Shown: positions 1 to 12,849, counted from the stretch's first letter. The stretch is 64,000 nt of DNA from Phorcus lineatus (GCA_921293015.1 OV121084.1:21952960-22016959); one strand, 5' to 3'. Translations and numbers: made by a program. The notes: a model not told the origin generated them from the sequence alone.

Positions 1-60
1 TAGAGGACTCCGGCGGACAGGTGAACACTGGAGAACGCTGATGCTCCGCTCGGGGACCAG

Positions 61-738
61 TCACCGTACTAGCCGGCGACGGGTAATGACGGACGTCGGC
101 CGGTGGTGGGGTGACGGGTACTGACGGACGTCGGCCGGCGGTGGGGGCGTCCGGATGCGCTCAGTAGACGTCCGAGGAGGGGTCCGACGATGTTGGCGTC
201 GATCGTCCTCGGGTCCGGAGGCTGTCGCTGACTTCCGCGGACGGTTCCGATCCGCCGCAGGGGTAGTCTGGTCCGACAGGGCCCTGTCCCGAGCCAGCTG
301 GTGGGCCTGCACAGCTCTCGAGACCAAGGACTGGATCAGTTCAATACTAGGGGCACCCGGGTTGAAAGCCCTCTCAAAATCCTCCCTAGAGAGGGACGGC
401 TGTCTAGGAGGAGGAGGAGGAGTTGGTAGAGGTGTCGGTTCCCTCGGAGGCGGCGGCTGGACCACTTCCGGTGTTGGGACGTTTGCTCCCGCATCCTCGG
501 GAGGAGAGGCCGCAGGGACAGTGGACTCCATGGTCACGCACACCGTCTTCCTCGCTCTCTGTGTAAATCTCTTCCTTCTTGCCGCTGAGAAGCACTTGAA
601 CTCACGCGGAGACAAAGGTCTGCAGTTCACACAGCGAGAGTCGAAAACACAGACTGTAGCCACGCAGTCTGGGCACAGTGGGTGCGGGTCCTTGGAGGAC
701 TTCAGGAGTTTGCACGCACTGCAAAAAACTCGCGGCAT
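61..738 (-). CDS. Gag-like protein of a DIRS/Ngaro-type YR retroelement (5' gene, element cut by window edge)
   Basis: The 225-residue product begins with paired cysteine motifs (CSAC, CPDC, CVNC within the first 40 residues), then a basic stretch, a long proline-rich linker and an arginine-rich tail. This matches the layout of the 5' gag-like gene of DIRS/Ngaro elements; the gag at 22281-24152 has the same N-terminal Cys-pair arrangement. Gag of these elements is thought to bind the element RNA. The polymerase and recombinase genes would lie to the left, outside the window. The start is the first Met directly before the Cys motifs. The protein is short compared with the 623-residue gag elsewhere in the window, so it may be truncated by a frameshift near its end. 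Family assignment rests on composition and Cys spacing only. Confidence 0.55.
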   Translation of the reverse strand: MPRVFCSACKLLKSSKDPHPLCPDCVATVCVFDSRCVNCRPLSPREFKCFSAARRKRFTQRARKTVCVTMESTVPAASPPEDAGANVPTPEVVQPPPPREPTPLPTPPPPPRQPSLSREDFERAFNPGAPSIELIQSLVSRAVQAHQLARDRALSDQTTPAADRNRPRKSATASGPEDDRRQHRRTPPRTSTERIRTPPPPADVRQYPSPHHRPTSVITRRRLVR

Positions 739-1865
739 TCACCTGTGGGGCAAACAAGCACCAAATAATAAGCATAAGAAGCAACCGGCAAACGCCAGAA
801 AACACACATGCTTATTATGAAAGTGAAAAATATATTTATGTGAGAAAAAGATTATACACATAAAATATTTGCGCCAGAAACATATTGCATCATGCTTAAG
901 CATGAGAAACACAGCGCAAAACAATGCAAAGTAAAACATTAAAAAAAATTTATTTTTTTTTTTAAATATTTACTTACTTTGTCAACAATATCACTCTCAT
1001 AGCAAGAGTAATAACATACATTACGAAGTCTCGCAAAAAAACGAGCAAAAATATGCGAAAATAGCAAGATATAAAGCATACATAAAATAGCCCCTACGGG
1101 CCACCGTAATGTGAATAAACAAGAGCAGTACCGCAGCTCATCTCGCGCAAAACAACGTTGCCGACAAAAGTGGTATCACATTGAAAAAGAAACAAATAAC
1201 AGCAATAGCAACAGTGAAAAACCATTTCCCAGTGCTAACAATGTTATTAAACTTTGGAAAAAAATTTTTAAAGAAATTAATCTTAGAAGTAACACATAGC
1301 ACATGCGAAACTGACACCAAACAGACCGCCATTTTGTTTGGTGACACGTAGACAGAACGAAGACATTTCATGGTGAAAAAGTGATATTTCTATAGCATGC
1401 GTGAAAGGTTTCAAAGTGGATAATGGATACCATTAAACAGCCACAACCGAAAAAAACGGTGAAAGAACATGCAAGACGTGACGAGCACGACCCAAATAGA
1501 ATTCCAAGCGAAGCGAAGCGAGGTAGGTAACCCCTGTTTATTATTCACATCAGGCACCAAGATAAGGATAACAAAGCGAACATACCGTGCAGCAAAGATA
1601 GTCAAACCACAAAACAAATACAACACAGTTAATTCAACTCAAAAAAACATATCCAATCGCGATAGTGATAAATATGGAATGTGATTTTGTCGACGTGGTC
1701 ACGTGACAGATTGGATCGTTACCTTCCGGTTACGAGGCCGTGTTGTCATCGTCATATTCCCTGTCTTGCAGAATGAAGACAGGATGACTACTATCAACAC
1801 GTTTTCCAATCGTTTTATCGGAAGTATAGGTAATATGCAATATTAGAAGTGGGGTAAGTATTAAA
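739..1865. other. AT-rich stretch without a recognisable gene
   Basis: This is probably the 5' untranslated part of the gag-like element on its left plus unassigned DNA. Small open frames on both strands show no domain and look like chance frames. Confidence 0.4.
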
Positions 1866-1944
1866 AATATAGAGTTTTATAAACCATGAAAGTTAAAGGA
1901 GAAAAAACTTTGGGATTTACATTCATAGAGTTATTGATGTCTTT

Positions 1945-2235
1945 TTTGGATTTTTGCGTTGGGCACCGCCATCAGGTCATGGGAAAATTGTCCAATGAAG
2001 ATGTTTGTGGTTGAGACACAGAATGTCGGGGATCTTCCGTCGGGAACCGCCTTTAGGTCAGGGCAAAATTGTCCAACGAAAATGTTCGTGGTTGAGACAC
2101 AGTATGTCGGGGATCTTCCGTCGGGAACCGTCTTTAGGTCAGGGCAAAATTGTCCAACGAAAATGTTCATGTTTGAGACACAGTATTTCAGGGGCCTTCC
2201 GTCGGGCACCGCCACCAGGTATGGGGGGTTTTCTA
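1945..2235 (+). repeat. Tandem repeat of about 80 bp in piggyBac leader, 3-4 units
   Basis: Units open with GGCACCGCCATCAGGTCA or close variants near 1962, 2041, 2120 and 2203, and each carries AAATTGTCCAACGAAAATG followed by GAGACACAGTATGTCGGGG. The same repeat occurs in the leader of copy 2 (14020-14370). Confidence 0.8.
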
Positions 2236-2975
2236 CCCAATTTTTTTTGGTCGAGGAAACTGATTTTTGAAAATAAAGTTTGGGTGCATTCCGCGGTTTT
2301 TAACTTTTTGCTATATATATGTCGGGATGGCATGAGTTCCTTCGAGTGAACTGAGGACAAGGGGCCGGGTGCTCCTTGACTACGGACGTCCCGACGGATA
2401 AGTCCGTGGAACCTATCATTCTCGGAAGAGAAGTCAAGAGTTGAAAAACTCTTGTAATGCACAACTGAGAATCAGAACTTCCCTGACGTAGAAGGCAGTT
2501 GTTTGCGACTAGCCGGCTCGTTGCTTAGGAAGTCAGAAGGCGGCATCAGGGTTGAAAATGTTGACACAATGTCGGCGGCCGTCGGTGCCATCGGCACCTT
2601 TGGCAGTATTGTGAAAAGTCATCAGACAGTTAGAAAATGTCTGGCAACATTAGATCTTGTTCGGCAGGTCTGTGAAAAGTTGTCCAAAAGTTAAAAATTG
2701 TCCAGCAGAGTTAGAATTTGTCCTGATTTGTCACTTTTGCAAATCGTGAAACAAAATGTCTCGCTTTGCCAAGGACAATTAGAAAATGTCCGGATCGCCA
2801 CCATTATTGATGGCCGCTGGCGCCACCGGCGAATTTATTTCAAACACTTACAAAATGTGGTAATTGAATGTCCATGAAGCTCACATTGAATTTCTCTGTA
2901 CAATAGGTCATGTGTAGATGTTATATCTTGCGTGTGCCTGAATTATTTTTAATCAATTACAGATTGATGTGAAAG

Positions 2976-4203
2976 ATGCCTAAGGCCAGGAGGCCACGAA
3001 CTAGGAGTTGGGAAGGTCCGTCAACATCTAGTGACAACGACTTCGTCAACGAGGTCCATGCCGATGAAGCTTCTGATGGAATCAACTGATGAGAGTGATA
3101 GTGAAAGTGACATTGATAGTAATCAAGAAATAAGAAACATTGCAAGAGACATATTAGCTAGTATGGGTGAAACTGCAAGGCTGGTACTTCCACAGAGGAA
3201 GAGTTCAGTGGCTTTGATGAGCAAAATAATGAAATGGACACACATTTTGATGACCAAGATAATTTTATGGATCGCTGGGAAGAGGGGCCGAGGCAACATG
3301 GACGTGTCGATTTGCATTTTATTGGCAACACGAGATTAGGAAGGTTCATAGAATTGCCAGAAAATCCGCATCCTGTAGACTTTTTTGGACTGTTTTTTCA
3401 TGAAGATGATTATGGATCATTTGCAGCAGAAACCAACAGATACTTCCACCAACAGGTCGATGATAAGGTTCTGAAACCCTGTTCACGGTTGAGTTAATGC
3501 TGAAGAAATGAAAGTATTCGTAGCAATGACAACAGCAATGCCTCTGGTTGTACAGAGAAACTTTTCTGAGTATTGGTCAACAAGTGATGTGACGTCGACA
3601 CCCTTCTTTTCCAAATGCATGCCCCGCGACAGGTTCTGGCTACTGCTAACGTACCTACATTTGAATGATAACAACCAAATATATGGGAGGTGTGGATCTA
3701 GCCTACCAAATGCTGTCGTAAACCCCGTTCAAAATTAAAACTCTTAAATGGTGGAAGCGCGTGTGGTTTCATGTGTTGAACTTTGCCATGTTGAATTCTT
3801 ACATTCTCTATAAAGAATTCTCAAAAGACAAACCCTTGAAAACAAGCCATAAATTTAGAAAAGATTTGGTGCAGCATATGATCACCTTTGCCGAAACAGA
3901 AAAAGTGCCCTCGGCCGGCCGAGCACGAGTGACGAAAGTGTGTTGCGACTCCATGGTTGTCACTTTCCATCAAAGATTCAGCCTGTTTGAAAGAAGAAAA
4001 ACCTCTCACGCATGTGTGTTGTTTGCTCCGAAGCCAAAAGAGAACTTTGTCGAAGGAAGTTCAAAGAAACCAATCAGCCAGTTCGAAAGAAGAAAAGGGT
4101 AGGCAAAGAATCTTCTTTCAAATGTAAGGCGTGTAGTGTCACTCTGTGTGCAGCACCATGTTTCAGACTTTATCACACGTCACAAGATTACACTAAAGCT
4201 TAA
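2976..4203 (+). pseudogene. piggyBac transposase pseudogene, copy 1
   Basis: The start MPKARRPRTRSWEG is shared with the ORF at 15223. Compared with that copy there is a 2-bp loss near 3078, a 1-bp loss near 3177, a small deletion near 3490 and a large deletion at about 3680. The large deletion removes roughly 650 bp and with it all three catalytic Asp regions. Downstream, the stretch encoding WWK..VWFHVLNFAMLNSYILYK is present although copy 2 lacks it. The C-terminal cysteine-rich domain (CVVC, CKAC, LCAAPCF) ends in a stop at about 4201. It cannot make an active transposase. Confidence 0.88.
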
Positions 4204-4800
4204 ATCAGTTTGACAACAGAGAACGACGATGAGGGGGATAATGAAGAGAATTGAAGAAAGAAGAAAGAAGCAGAAGTGTGGATGAGCGTTACTCTCCTGA
4301 TCCAGTTGTACTTCACACCAAAAAGGTGAAAAGTGAATTCATTGTAACATATTGTAAATGAATATTCTTTTTTTTTTTTCGTAAAAGAGACAGAGAAAGT
4401 CAATGTGAGCTGTCACTGGACATTCAATACTAGCCGCATCACGAAACTACACCCGATCTTTCCCAATTAGTGTCTTTAGAATCGGGTGGCGAAACTTTAT
4501 AATGTTTACATCAGCATAAAGGGAAAAGAACTGGCTTTGATTCAATATTAAATTTGCATATGCGCAACACCAAATAAAGAAGCGGCAAATGATGCGACAA
4601 ATGTCGCAATTATCAAAACAATTTCCAAAAAGGCCGAAGGGTACTCTTTTTTTGCGCTTCATATCTCCCAAACTTTTTGACATTTTTTTTTTTTTCACCA
4701 TTCTCAAGCAAAAAGAATTGTCTTTACTTCCATATATTTTTCCTGTGACTTTTTTTTCAAATATGTGAGTTTTTTTACTGTGACTTTTTTTTCTGTGACT

Positions 4801-7090
4801 TAATAACATTTCAGGGGATAATGAACAAAGTAGAAAGATATTGAATGTTTGAATGTTCAGTTAGGTAGATCGATGCAATAACATTAATATGAAGACTAAC
4901 AAAACCGTGAAACTTTTTTTTAAAATAATTTTTTAAAAAGACTTAAAATAAAATATAAATACAGGTACATTATCAATACTACATAATAAATGTATCGAAC
5001 AGTCACTATGTATGACTTTTTGTGTAGACTCATCAAATAGATCAAGAAAAAATTTAAAAACAAAATCTTCACATTTTTCAAATTGGCTTCATTTTGTCTG
5101 TCAACAAATTTCAAATACCTGTAATATTCATTACTTTGATTTTGCATTGAAATGAAACAAAGGAAAGCTAAAAAGATTGTTCACTCACCCTTAAGTTACT
5201 AGAAGCCAATCCTTGACACAGTCTTGTAAGAAATGTTAATCTAGCTGCTTCCATCTTTCCTCCAAAATGGAGGCCAAAGTGTCCTATTCCCTCTGCTGAG
5301 GGTAATTAGACAGTCCTCTCTGATGTGGGAAAACTCCCTGTGGCCTCTTGTTGGCTGGCTGAAGGGATTGACTAATCAGAATTTAGCCTTAGTCTTTAGT
5401 CCCTAACTTTCTCATTATTTCAGTACTGTAAAGTAAGCTTATACACTGTTCTATTAAAGCATTGACCATGAGGTGAAAAAAGTGTGAAGGTTGATTTATA
5501 TTTCTGAAGATCATCCCATACAAATAATTTAATTAGCTTTCAAAGACAGGGTATCAATATATTTCATTGTGGTCTTCCTTGTTGCCTGGTGTGATATTTT
5601 GTCAAAACTTAATTTCTAGTTAAATCATTTACTGGATAAGTGAAACTTTAAACACTGTTTTGATAACATGTATTCACAATTGAATTTTTTTAAATATTCT
5701 ATAGATATTTTGTTTTCTCTCGTGAATGAATAATGAAAATTTAATTCCACCTTCCATTTCTATTTTGAATTTGAATTTTCATGCCTTTAAATAACTTTGT
5801 AACACAATCACATGGAGAATCATTAAACTGGTGTGTGATTTCTAGTAAGTAGTGTTATGTAGTTATACCAGGCGTTTGGCAGTCTCAACATCATGTGTAT
5901 ACGTATGCATTGTCAGATTTGGCACCTGTGCCTTATAAAGTTAATTACCTTGATGTCACAGAAAATAGTAAAACTATTGGCTATACACAAGGGTCTTTTT
6001 GCTCACATAATCTCTCTGAAATCTTGATAAAACAAGAAACCTTTTTTTGCAACAATCGTATAGAAGCTTAAAAACTTTGGGGAGATATGTTGTTATATTA
6101 ACATTTTCAATATATTTCTTCAATCATCAATGAGCTCTTTCATAGAAGAATCTTCTCTCAAGTTGTTCATATTTCTAAGTTATAAAAAATAAAATGACCT
6201 CTTTTCTTCCAAACAAATCAAAGTGGATTGTAATGGTATAAAATCTCTACTGGGCGTTATTTTCTCAGGTTTTACAAATATATTTAACGCAAGGTACACA
6301 TAATGAGCACAAATGCACCTAATATAATTTACATATGTATTTACAAATTCTTAATGGTTGAAATAAAGATGAAAACTTCATTTTCAAAACTTAACTAAAT
6401 GATATATTATTTCCTACAGGTTTAAGAGGTAGAATTAATAAGTGACTTGTTAAGGAAATGAATCAGGTATAATGATAAACATATTTGGCACTTATTGATA
6501 TTCAATGAAATTATAATTTAAATGATGTTTAATAAATTGACCATGAAATGTCAGTTTTTGTTGTTGTATCTCAGGGTGTCGGATCGGGACGCCTAAAACT
6601 TTTATTTCGGATGTACCGCGAAGCATAATTTTCAGTGCGGGAGAATGTACCGTTTAGCCTAATCCTAAACGTTGTTTATTGAAACAGCAGGGGTAAGTAA
6701 GGCATTAATTGAATTGATGCATTTTATAAGAAAACATGTTTTGCAAAAATAACAATTTTGAGAACTGTTTTTTCAATTAAGAAGAAATAATTTATCAAGA
6801 AAGTGAGAATTTGAGAACAAGTATTTATGCAATTGATAATTTTTGCAAGTATAATTGCAATATTATGATAGATGATCTATTTCATACTACCTATTAAACT
6901 ACCTAAACAAATGGACACCTCACAATTCACTGACGACAGAGCCCTCTGGGTCAGTCATATACACCAGCAAGTAACAGCAGAAATATTACAAAAAGCTTAA
7001 TCAAAATAATGATTAATGATTTTAACATGGAATTAACATGTTAATGAATTAACACAATTATAAAAAAATAAAAAATCTTAAAATATTACG
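4801..7090. other. AT-rich DNA with no clear gene apart from one candidate exon
   Basis: The stretch is T-rich and A-rich with scattered short frames that lack domains. The only coding-like signal is a possible minus-strand exon at 5189-5254, listed separately. Confidence 0.4.
5189..5254 (-). other. Candidate host first exon (22 codons) ending at a GTGAGT donor
   Basis: On the minus strand an ATG preceded by GGAGGAAAG opens a frame reading MEAARLTFLTRLCQGLASS. It ends in an AGG codon directly followed by GTGAGT, a good 5' splice site. The peptide is rich in Arg, Leu and Ser without acids after residue 2, as in a mitochondrial targeting presequence. The frame is also open for about 15 codons upstream of the ATG, so this could be an internal exon or a repeat. 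No partner exon was found to the left in this window. This is speculative. Confidence 0.22.
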
Positions 7091-7091
7091 A

Positions 7092-7412
7092 ATGCCGTTT
7101 CACACTAGGTGGGGCAGCAACAAGGAAATGTTACACATCCTATATAAATCTCTGATTAAATCAAAACTGCACTATGGAGCAGAAGCTTGGTGGGACACCA
7201 GTCAAACCAACATTCAAAAACTAAATACCATACAAAATCAAGCCTACAGATACATATCAGGATGCCTAAGAGACACATCAATGGAACTAGTCAGACATGA
7301 ACTAGGGGAACTACAGCTAGAAAAATATTGGGAAGATAATATTACGAACCATATTGTAGATCACATCATAAATCATGTATGCAAAATATTATCACACGAA
7401 AGAAACAAATAA
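7092..7412 (+). pseudogene. Fragment of a LINE reverse transcriptase C-terminal (thumb/connection) region
   Basis: The frame contains LYKSLIKSKLHYGAEAWWD followed by IQKLNTIQNQAYRYISG and a GELQLEKYW segment. This is the conserved block after the RT palm of APE-type LINEs, where the consensus is roughly LY..li.s.l.YG...W..... ...L...Q....R...G. The RT catalytic motifs and the endonuclease domain are absent, so this is a 5'-truncated relic. It differs in sequence from the two other LINE copies in the window and is probably another family. Confidence 0.75.
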
Positions 7413-7869
7413 TGACAAAAAGAATTTAAAAAATACCAACAACATTTGGTGTTACCATTATAAAACGTATAGACAAATATGAACTTGATACATTATCTCT
7501 GACCCATAACAATTTGATTAAACAACTGTGTACATAATCCTGTCTTACTTGTTATTTGTTAAGAGTTGTTAATTGAGTGCATTCAGCCGTTACATAGGTG
7601 ACCATGAACCGCGACGCCTACGCTCATCGAAGCTTGTCGGGTAGCCTTTTTAGGCTTCACGGACCATAACCTATCTCAGAGCGGTATTCTTACATTTATT
7701 TGCACAAGCTGGTTATTTTTTTATATATAGATATATTAGTTGCATGTTATTTTGCTTTTGCACAATGCATTACTTGCAACGAAACTTACTAGATTCCCTT
7801 CCAAAGCATCTTTACTTTTCATTCCCATTTCTCCCTCACAGGAAAGTTTCACTGTTTAAAAAATAATCT

Positions 7870-8150
7870 GAGCAAATATGTGGCAATGTTGCGGAAGTGT
7901 CGCCAGAAAACAGACTGGGTAGTTGATACATTGCCACAGCACTTTTTGAAATATTCTATTGCTTTGCAGCCAAAAGATACCCTTCCAAAGCATCTCCACT
8001 GGGTAAATTATCTTATGGCAATGTTGCAGAAGGGTCTCAACAAGAAGGACTGGGTAGCTAATACATTGCCGCAGCACCTTTTAAATATTCTATTGCTTTA
8101 CAGCCAAAAGATACCCTTCCGCACCATCTCCATAAATCCTTCCACAACCT
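7870..8150 (+). repeat. Two-unit tandem repeat, about 129 bp per unit
   Basis: The block TGGCAATGTTGC, GACTGGGTAG, ACATTGCC, CAGCAC, ATATTCTATTGCTTTGCAGC and AAAAGATACCCTTCC occurs twice, near 7880-8005 and 8015-8130, with moderate divergence. The open frames across it are by-products of the repeat. Confidence 0.75.
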
Positions 8151-8170
8151 TTTCAGACTATCTCCACTAG

Positions 8171-10774
8171 CGGCAACGGTAAAATTTAGCTCAGAGCTCC
8201 TAAAAAAGGTGGTGCGGAGGTGCTATGGCGATGATGCAGCAATGCTTCAGAAACATCTTTTTAGGAATTTTTTTTATAGGGGCAATATTACAAAATAATT
8301 GCAAAAATAACAAAAAAAGATCTGATGATCGCCACATACATCACGTGACTTTGTTGACACTTTCCCGGATGCGGTGCTAAGATAATGTTGGATTGTATTT
8401 TACGACTATTTTAGACCGAATATACGTAAATCCTACCATGCTCAGTTGCAAAAAAGTATGCTTACTTTAGATTTAAATGGATTTTTACAAGATGAAAGTG
8501 ATTTCTAGATATCTTTATTTGATAAACTCTGTGATCGGCGTTCCTACTTGCGCGTTATAACAAGGTCATCAAGTCTTTTTGACCCGGTAGTTTACAATTA
8601 CCATGAAAGATGTACTTTCAAAATAAGAAATAAGTGATGTTAAATACTCATGTTTGGAACATAGAAAGGTTAATAGATTTCCGAAAATTTGTTGTAAATT
8701 TTTTAAGGATTGATACGTACGTTATTTGGTAAATTATTAATAAGAAAGTAAATTGCATCGTTCAATGAGAAATATTCATTGCTTTGAATTACATAGATTT
8801 TTTATCATTTCAATGAACATAATTTATAACAAGTGCTTGCCTGCTGGAACAAAATCCCAGTCATGCACCTTAATTTTTTTTCTGGTGCAAAATTTAATTC
8901 TGAACAAAATGATGTAAACAAATTTCTTATAAAATGTTTATTGACAATATAATCTTATTTAAAAAATTTAGTACAAAGTCTTGACCTGTGAATTTTTTCA
9001 TTTCATTCATCAACAAGTGGATATCAAATCTACTTAAGAAAACTAATAGAATAGTTAAAAAGAAATAATGACAATTTTTAGTAAGGAAAATATATCATTC
9101 ATAGAAATATTTTGATTTTTTTTATATAAAATATTATAATAAAGTAGAGAACAACTTTACATGAGGTATGCCCATGTGATGTAATTGTTAGAATTTTACA
9201 GTTTTGGTCCTTTCTGATAAAACCTGCAAACAATCCAGCAGGGAGGAGGTTAATAGTTTTTTGAAAGTAGACAGTGAAGATTTGAGGGTGGAGACCCTGC
9301 CAAGCACATATTTTAAAGCGGGTTATTACTGAATTTTCAAATTTGAGTCTTAACTTCACAGAGATGTTACTCTTAAACTTTGGCCTCCTATTCAAATTGG
9401 TTAAGGAGAAGATGTTTAAAGATTTTAGGTAAAAAGCTCATGCATGGAAGCAGCACCTTATAGATGCACTATTATTATTATTGTCATTATTATTATCTGG
9501 CCTGATGATCTAAAAATATTTATCAAGTGTGTAAATTAGGTGAAATCTGATTTTCTTCAAAAGACCAAACTAAACAATCATTGATGAAATAACATAGGGG
9601 TCATATAAATACCCCGATGAAGATATACTATTTAGACAAATGATTGATAACATTTGCATATAAAATAAAATAAATTTCTTCACAGCCTCAACTATGAAGT
9701 AAATGAATACAGTCAAATATTTTTAAAATTTCTACAACAAAAACTTTCTGAGTAGTTCATGAAAGAATGACAAGTGATGGTTTGCATACTTACACCAGTG
9801 ACGGATCAATTTGTTTATATGCATAAGCTGAACAAGGACCACAGTAGGAATATCCAGCATGCCTGGAAAAGAATAAATATTTTATCATTATCATTATTGA
9901 TTGTATTATTCAGTTGTTTGCAGTTCATATGATAAAGAAACAGTATCAATATCCACATGTATCCAATCTTTTATTTCAATATTGTAAAGCCCAACTCACA
10001 CTACTCACGATTGCAATACAGTAACATTACGATTTGATCGTACTGGTATTGTATTGTGGTTTTTACGATCTGTTATGTGAAAACAGTTTATGTGTGGAGG
10101 TACACGATGTGAGTACAACCAATGCACAAAAGGTCATGATTCTCACACCGTCAGAACACAATCAACATAAACTTGACACAACATTTTCATGATACAATCA
10201 TTAATGGTGTAAGAATAATGCACGATTTTAAATAATTTGTGCAAAGGCAAAACAAGATTAACAATTGCATTGAATGATCAATGTAGAATTGTTATTCATC
10301 CTGTGATGCATTGCAAATACAATGTCATCGTGATAATGACAGGAAGGCATATTTTTACTAATTCTAACATTATCTTTGAATAATCTTCCTGAGTTTTTCC
10401 TCATCTTCTGGCTACATGCGAATAACTACCGATGGTGTTTCACAGGCATTCCTTCTGATTCAAAGCAGTTGAATTTCAAGACCACGTAAGCAATTTACAT
10501 CTTGCCATCAAGAAACTTAGGAAGTCGATAGATAATTGAGGACATGTACATTATAATTTGCTTCCTACCAAATTATGAAACATCCGCATTTCTACATGGT
10601 GATCATCACTTGATCTATAAGAATATTGAGCGCCCAAATTACCTTTTTCGAATACTAGGTCATTAATTGTTATCATTCCAAAAACGTGAGTCTCTGGTAA
10701 AAACTTTACATTTTGCCTGAGAGAGCAATGTTGCATGAGTCCAGCGGAATATAAGTATCCCAATTGTTATCATT
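8171..10774. other. AT-rich DNA, no recognised gene
   Basis: It contains a TTATTATTATT microsatellite near 9468-9500. I see no protein domain in any frame. One possible small exon on the minus strand is listed at 9794-9862. Confidence 0.4.
9794..9862 (-). other. Candidate internal exon, 69 nt, with consensus splice sites
   Basis: On the minus strand, TTCTTTTCCAG precedes the segment and GTAAGTATGC follows it, a strong acceptor and donor pair. The frame that uses the first base as the end of a codon reads [21 protein letters not shown] second frame is also open. The length is a multiple of three. I do not recognise the peptide, and no neighbouring exon was found, so this could be chance. Confidence 0.22.
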
Positions 10775-11690
10775 ATGTCCCCTGCAAAGCTTTGTGGGAG
10801 ACATGATGTTTTCGGTTCTGTCCATGGTTCCGTAATTCCGCAATTCCGTAATTACAAAATGCTTTTGTTTCCGGACCATATCTCAAAAACCATTCAATAT
10901 TTTTTACAAAACTTGGTATGTGGTTAGGTCTAGTGGTGACGTGGGGCCTTTTTTCTATTTTGGTTATTCTCTTCTTTTTTTTTCTGGTTTCCATGGAAAC
11001 AATTTGAACTTAGTGCAAATGGGGCGTTTCCAGGCCGTATCTCAAAATCTGTTAAATATTTTTTTGTTTATGAAACTTGGCTTGTGATTAGGGCTAGTGG
11101 TGGAGTGGTGCCTTTTGCTATTTTGGTTATTCTGAATTTTTTTTCTGGTTTCCATGGAAACAATTTGAACTTAGTGCATATGGGGGGATGCTTTTGTTTC
11201 CGGGCCATGCCTCAAAAACCGTTCAATATATTTTATCGAAACTTGGTATGTGGTTAGATCTAGTGATTTAGTGGTGCCTTTTGCTTCTATGGTTACTGAA
11301 TTTTAAAAATATTTTTCTGGTTTCCATGGAAATAATTTGTGGATATGGGGGTAGGGTAATTTTCCAACTGATATCTAATAATCTAATGAGTATTATTTTA
11401 CTTAACCTGGTATGTGTTAGATCTAGTGCTTGGGTGGTGCCTTTTGCTACTTTGGTTATTCTTAATTTTTCATTTTACTTGGTTTCCATGGAAACAATTT
11501 GAACTTAGTGCATATTGGGGGCTGTAGATGCTAATCATGATATTTGATGACTGTGTGTAATATATTAACCTTTTTATTATATGTTTGGTATGGATTGTTT
11601 CTGGTATAAGTGGCAATAAGATGATTAGGTTGGATCAAAAGTTTGGAAGGGAGACATCACTGTGCATCACATGCACATATTTCTAGTTAT
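10775..11690 (+). repeat. Minisatellite-bearing repeat, left copy (about 165-bp units with GTTTCCATGGAAAC)
   Basis: Four units contain CATATCTCAAAAACC, AAACTTGGTATGTGGTTAG, GTGGTGCCTTTTGCT and a 14-bp palindrome GTTTCCATGGAAAC at 10987, 11148 and 11482 (one-base variant at 11320). The block continues to TGCATCACATGCACATATTTCTAG near 11688. The whole block recurs in reverse orientation at 31196-32330. The palindrome fits the RFX X-box consensus, but no function is implied by that alone. Confidence 0.85.
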
Positions 11691-12230
11691 TACCTGCTTT
11701 GTTCAAATTGATTCAGTTAAATTTCTAAATGATAACATGTACATATGTGATTCATTCTAACTGAGAACAAACCAAAGCAAACATTATTTTCTATTTACCA
11801 GTGAAATCACTATTTTTTTATATAATGTTTTCGGGAGTTGATTTCTATTTACTTATTTGAATTTAATAAGTCCTATGCACATAATCTTCAGAATAGCATG
11901 AAGATCTTAAACACTAATGTTTCTGATATGTGATTTTTGCAGTATACAGTTTACAGGTCTATCATACCTTTGATAAACTACCACATAATTTTGCTTGTGA
12001 AGAATTCTTGTTCATACCTTGAATCAAATCTTGCAGCAGTAATTCGTAACCTTTTTCTTCCCTATCATTTAAAGGTATACTTTCATGTCGAAGTTTCCTT
12101 GTTAGTTGTAACAAATATTGCCCATTTATGCATCTTTAAACTTTGTATTCTGCACAAAATATAATTTCAAATATCTAATAAACTCAAAAGAACACAAATA
12201 TATCATATAATAATATAATTCTTCAAACTG
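11691..12230. other. No recognised feature
   Basis: AT-rich sequence upstream of the split LINE relic. One open frame (11937-12164) has no domain. Confidence 0.35.
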
Positions 12231-12366
12231 TCACATACTACAAATATCTCGGTATCATATTTTCATCAAGAATGATATGGACAAAGTCGTGTAAAAACTC
12301 TAGCTATGCAGGCCCGAAAAGCACTTGAATCAGTTCACATATTGTTGCATAAAAATAGACATATAA
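12231..12366 (+). pseudogene. Split LINE ORF2 relic, part 1 (left of the piggyBac insertion)
   Basis: The translation reads YYKYLGIIFSS, then after a frameshift QARKALESVHILLHKNRHI. This is the segment just after the RT domain, equivalent to YSYLGFLFSHRLN in the intact LINE (34557-37868). It stops dead at ATATAA (12361-12366), where the piggyBac element begins, and resumes at 18830. Everything upstream of this segment is missing, as in 5'-truncated LINE copies. Confidence 0.8.
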
Positions 12367-12849
12367 CCCTTAAGATGCGGGTCCCGGAATATTCCGGGAT
12401 GAAATTAGCTTTGCCCGCAAGTCCCCTTAGCGAGATGCGAGTAGCAGACTCTATTTTTCTCACGCTAACTAATTATGGCCGCGGGTCTCGGTAGCGAAGG
12501 ACGGAAATTTATCGCCTAGCAATAGTCTCAGTTCAACGCTTGTATTTTCGTTCCGGCTGTCGCTAAGCAACCGTGTTTTGTTTCGTTGGTGTTCTAAATA
12601 ATGCGCGAACATGCTCCGAAAGTTATGAGAACATTGATAATGTTTATCGTACCGAAAATAAGCGTTAAAATCACTCAATTTTCCCCCACTCCCCGCCGCA
12701 CGTGCTAATAGCCTGTGGGCACTTTCTACCCTCTCGCACGAGCTTACCTACCCGCGCATGCTATCGTTTACTGAGACGCGTGCATTTTGACCCTATGCAT
12801 GCCTTCCTATCGCACGCCCTATGTTCTGAACCCTTGGGCGGATTTCAAT

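Larger units (their letters stand above)
1866..4800 (+). mobile_element. Decayed piggyBac element, copy 1
   Basis: Similarity to the piggyBac copy at 12367-18825 starts at the ATAGAGTTTTATAAACC motif near 1868 (also at 13925) and continues through a tandem-repeat leader, the transposase body and about 600 bp of 3' sequence to roughly 4.8 kb. Copy 1 lacks the long left array and both terminal repeats of copy 2, so it is truncated at both ends. No TTAA-flanked terminus is visible at either margin, so the limits given are only those of the shared homology. Confidence 0.8.

Noticed and set aside
155..820. 221-codon plus-strand frame opposite the gag-like ORF
   Set aside because: Antisense shadow of the GC-rich gag gene, Gly-rich and without a domain.
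1959..2349. Overlapping plus- and minus-strand ORFs over the 80-bp repeat near 2 kb
   Set aside because: Open frames arise from the repeat period; the repeated peptides have no known domain and differ between strands.
7870..8170. ORFs over the 129-bp repeat
   Set aside because: Explained by the tandem repeat; Ile/Leu/Gln-rich peptides without a domain.
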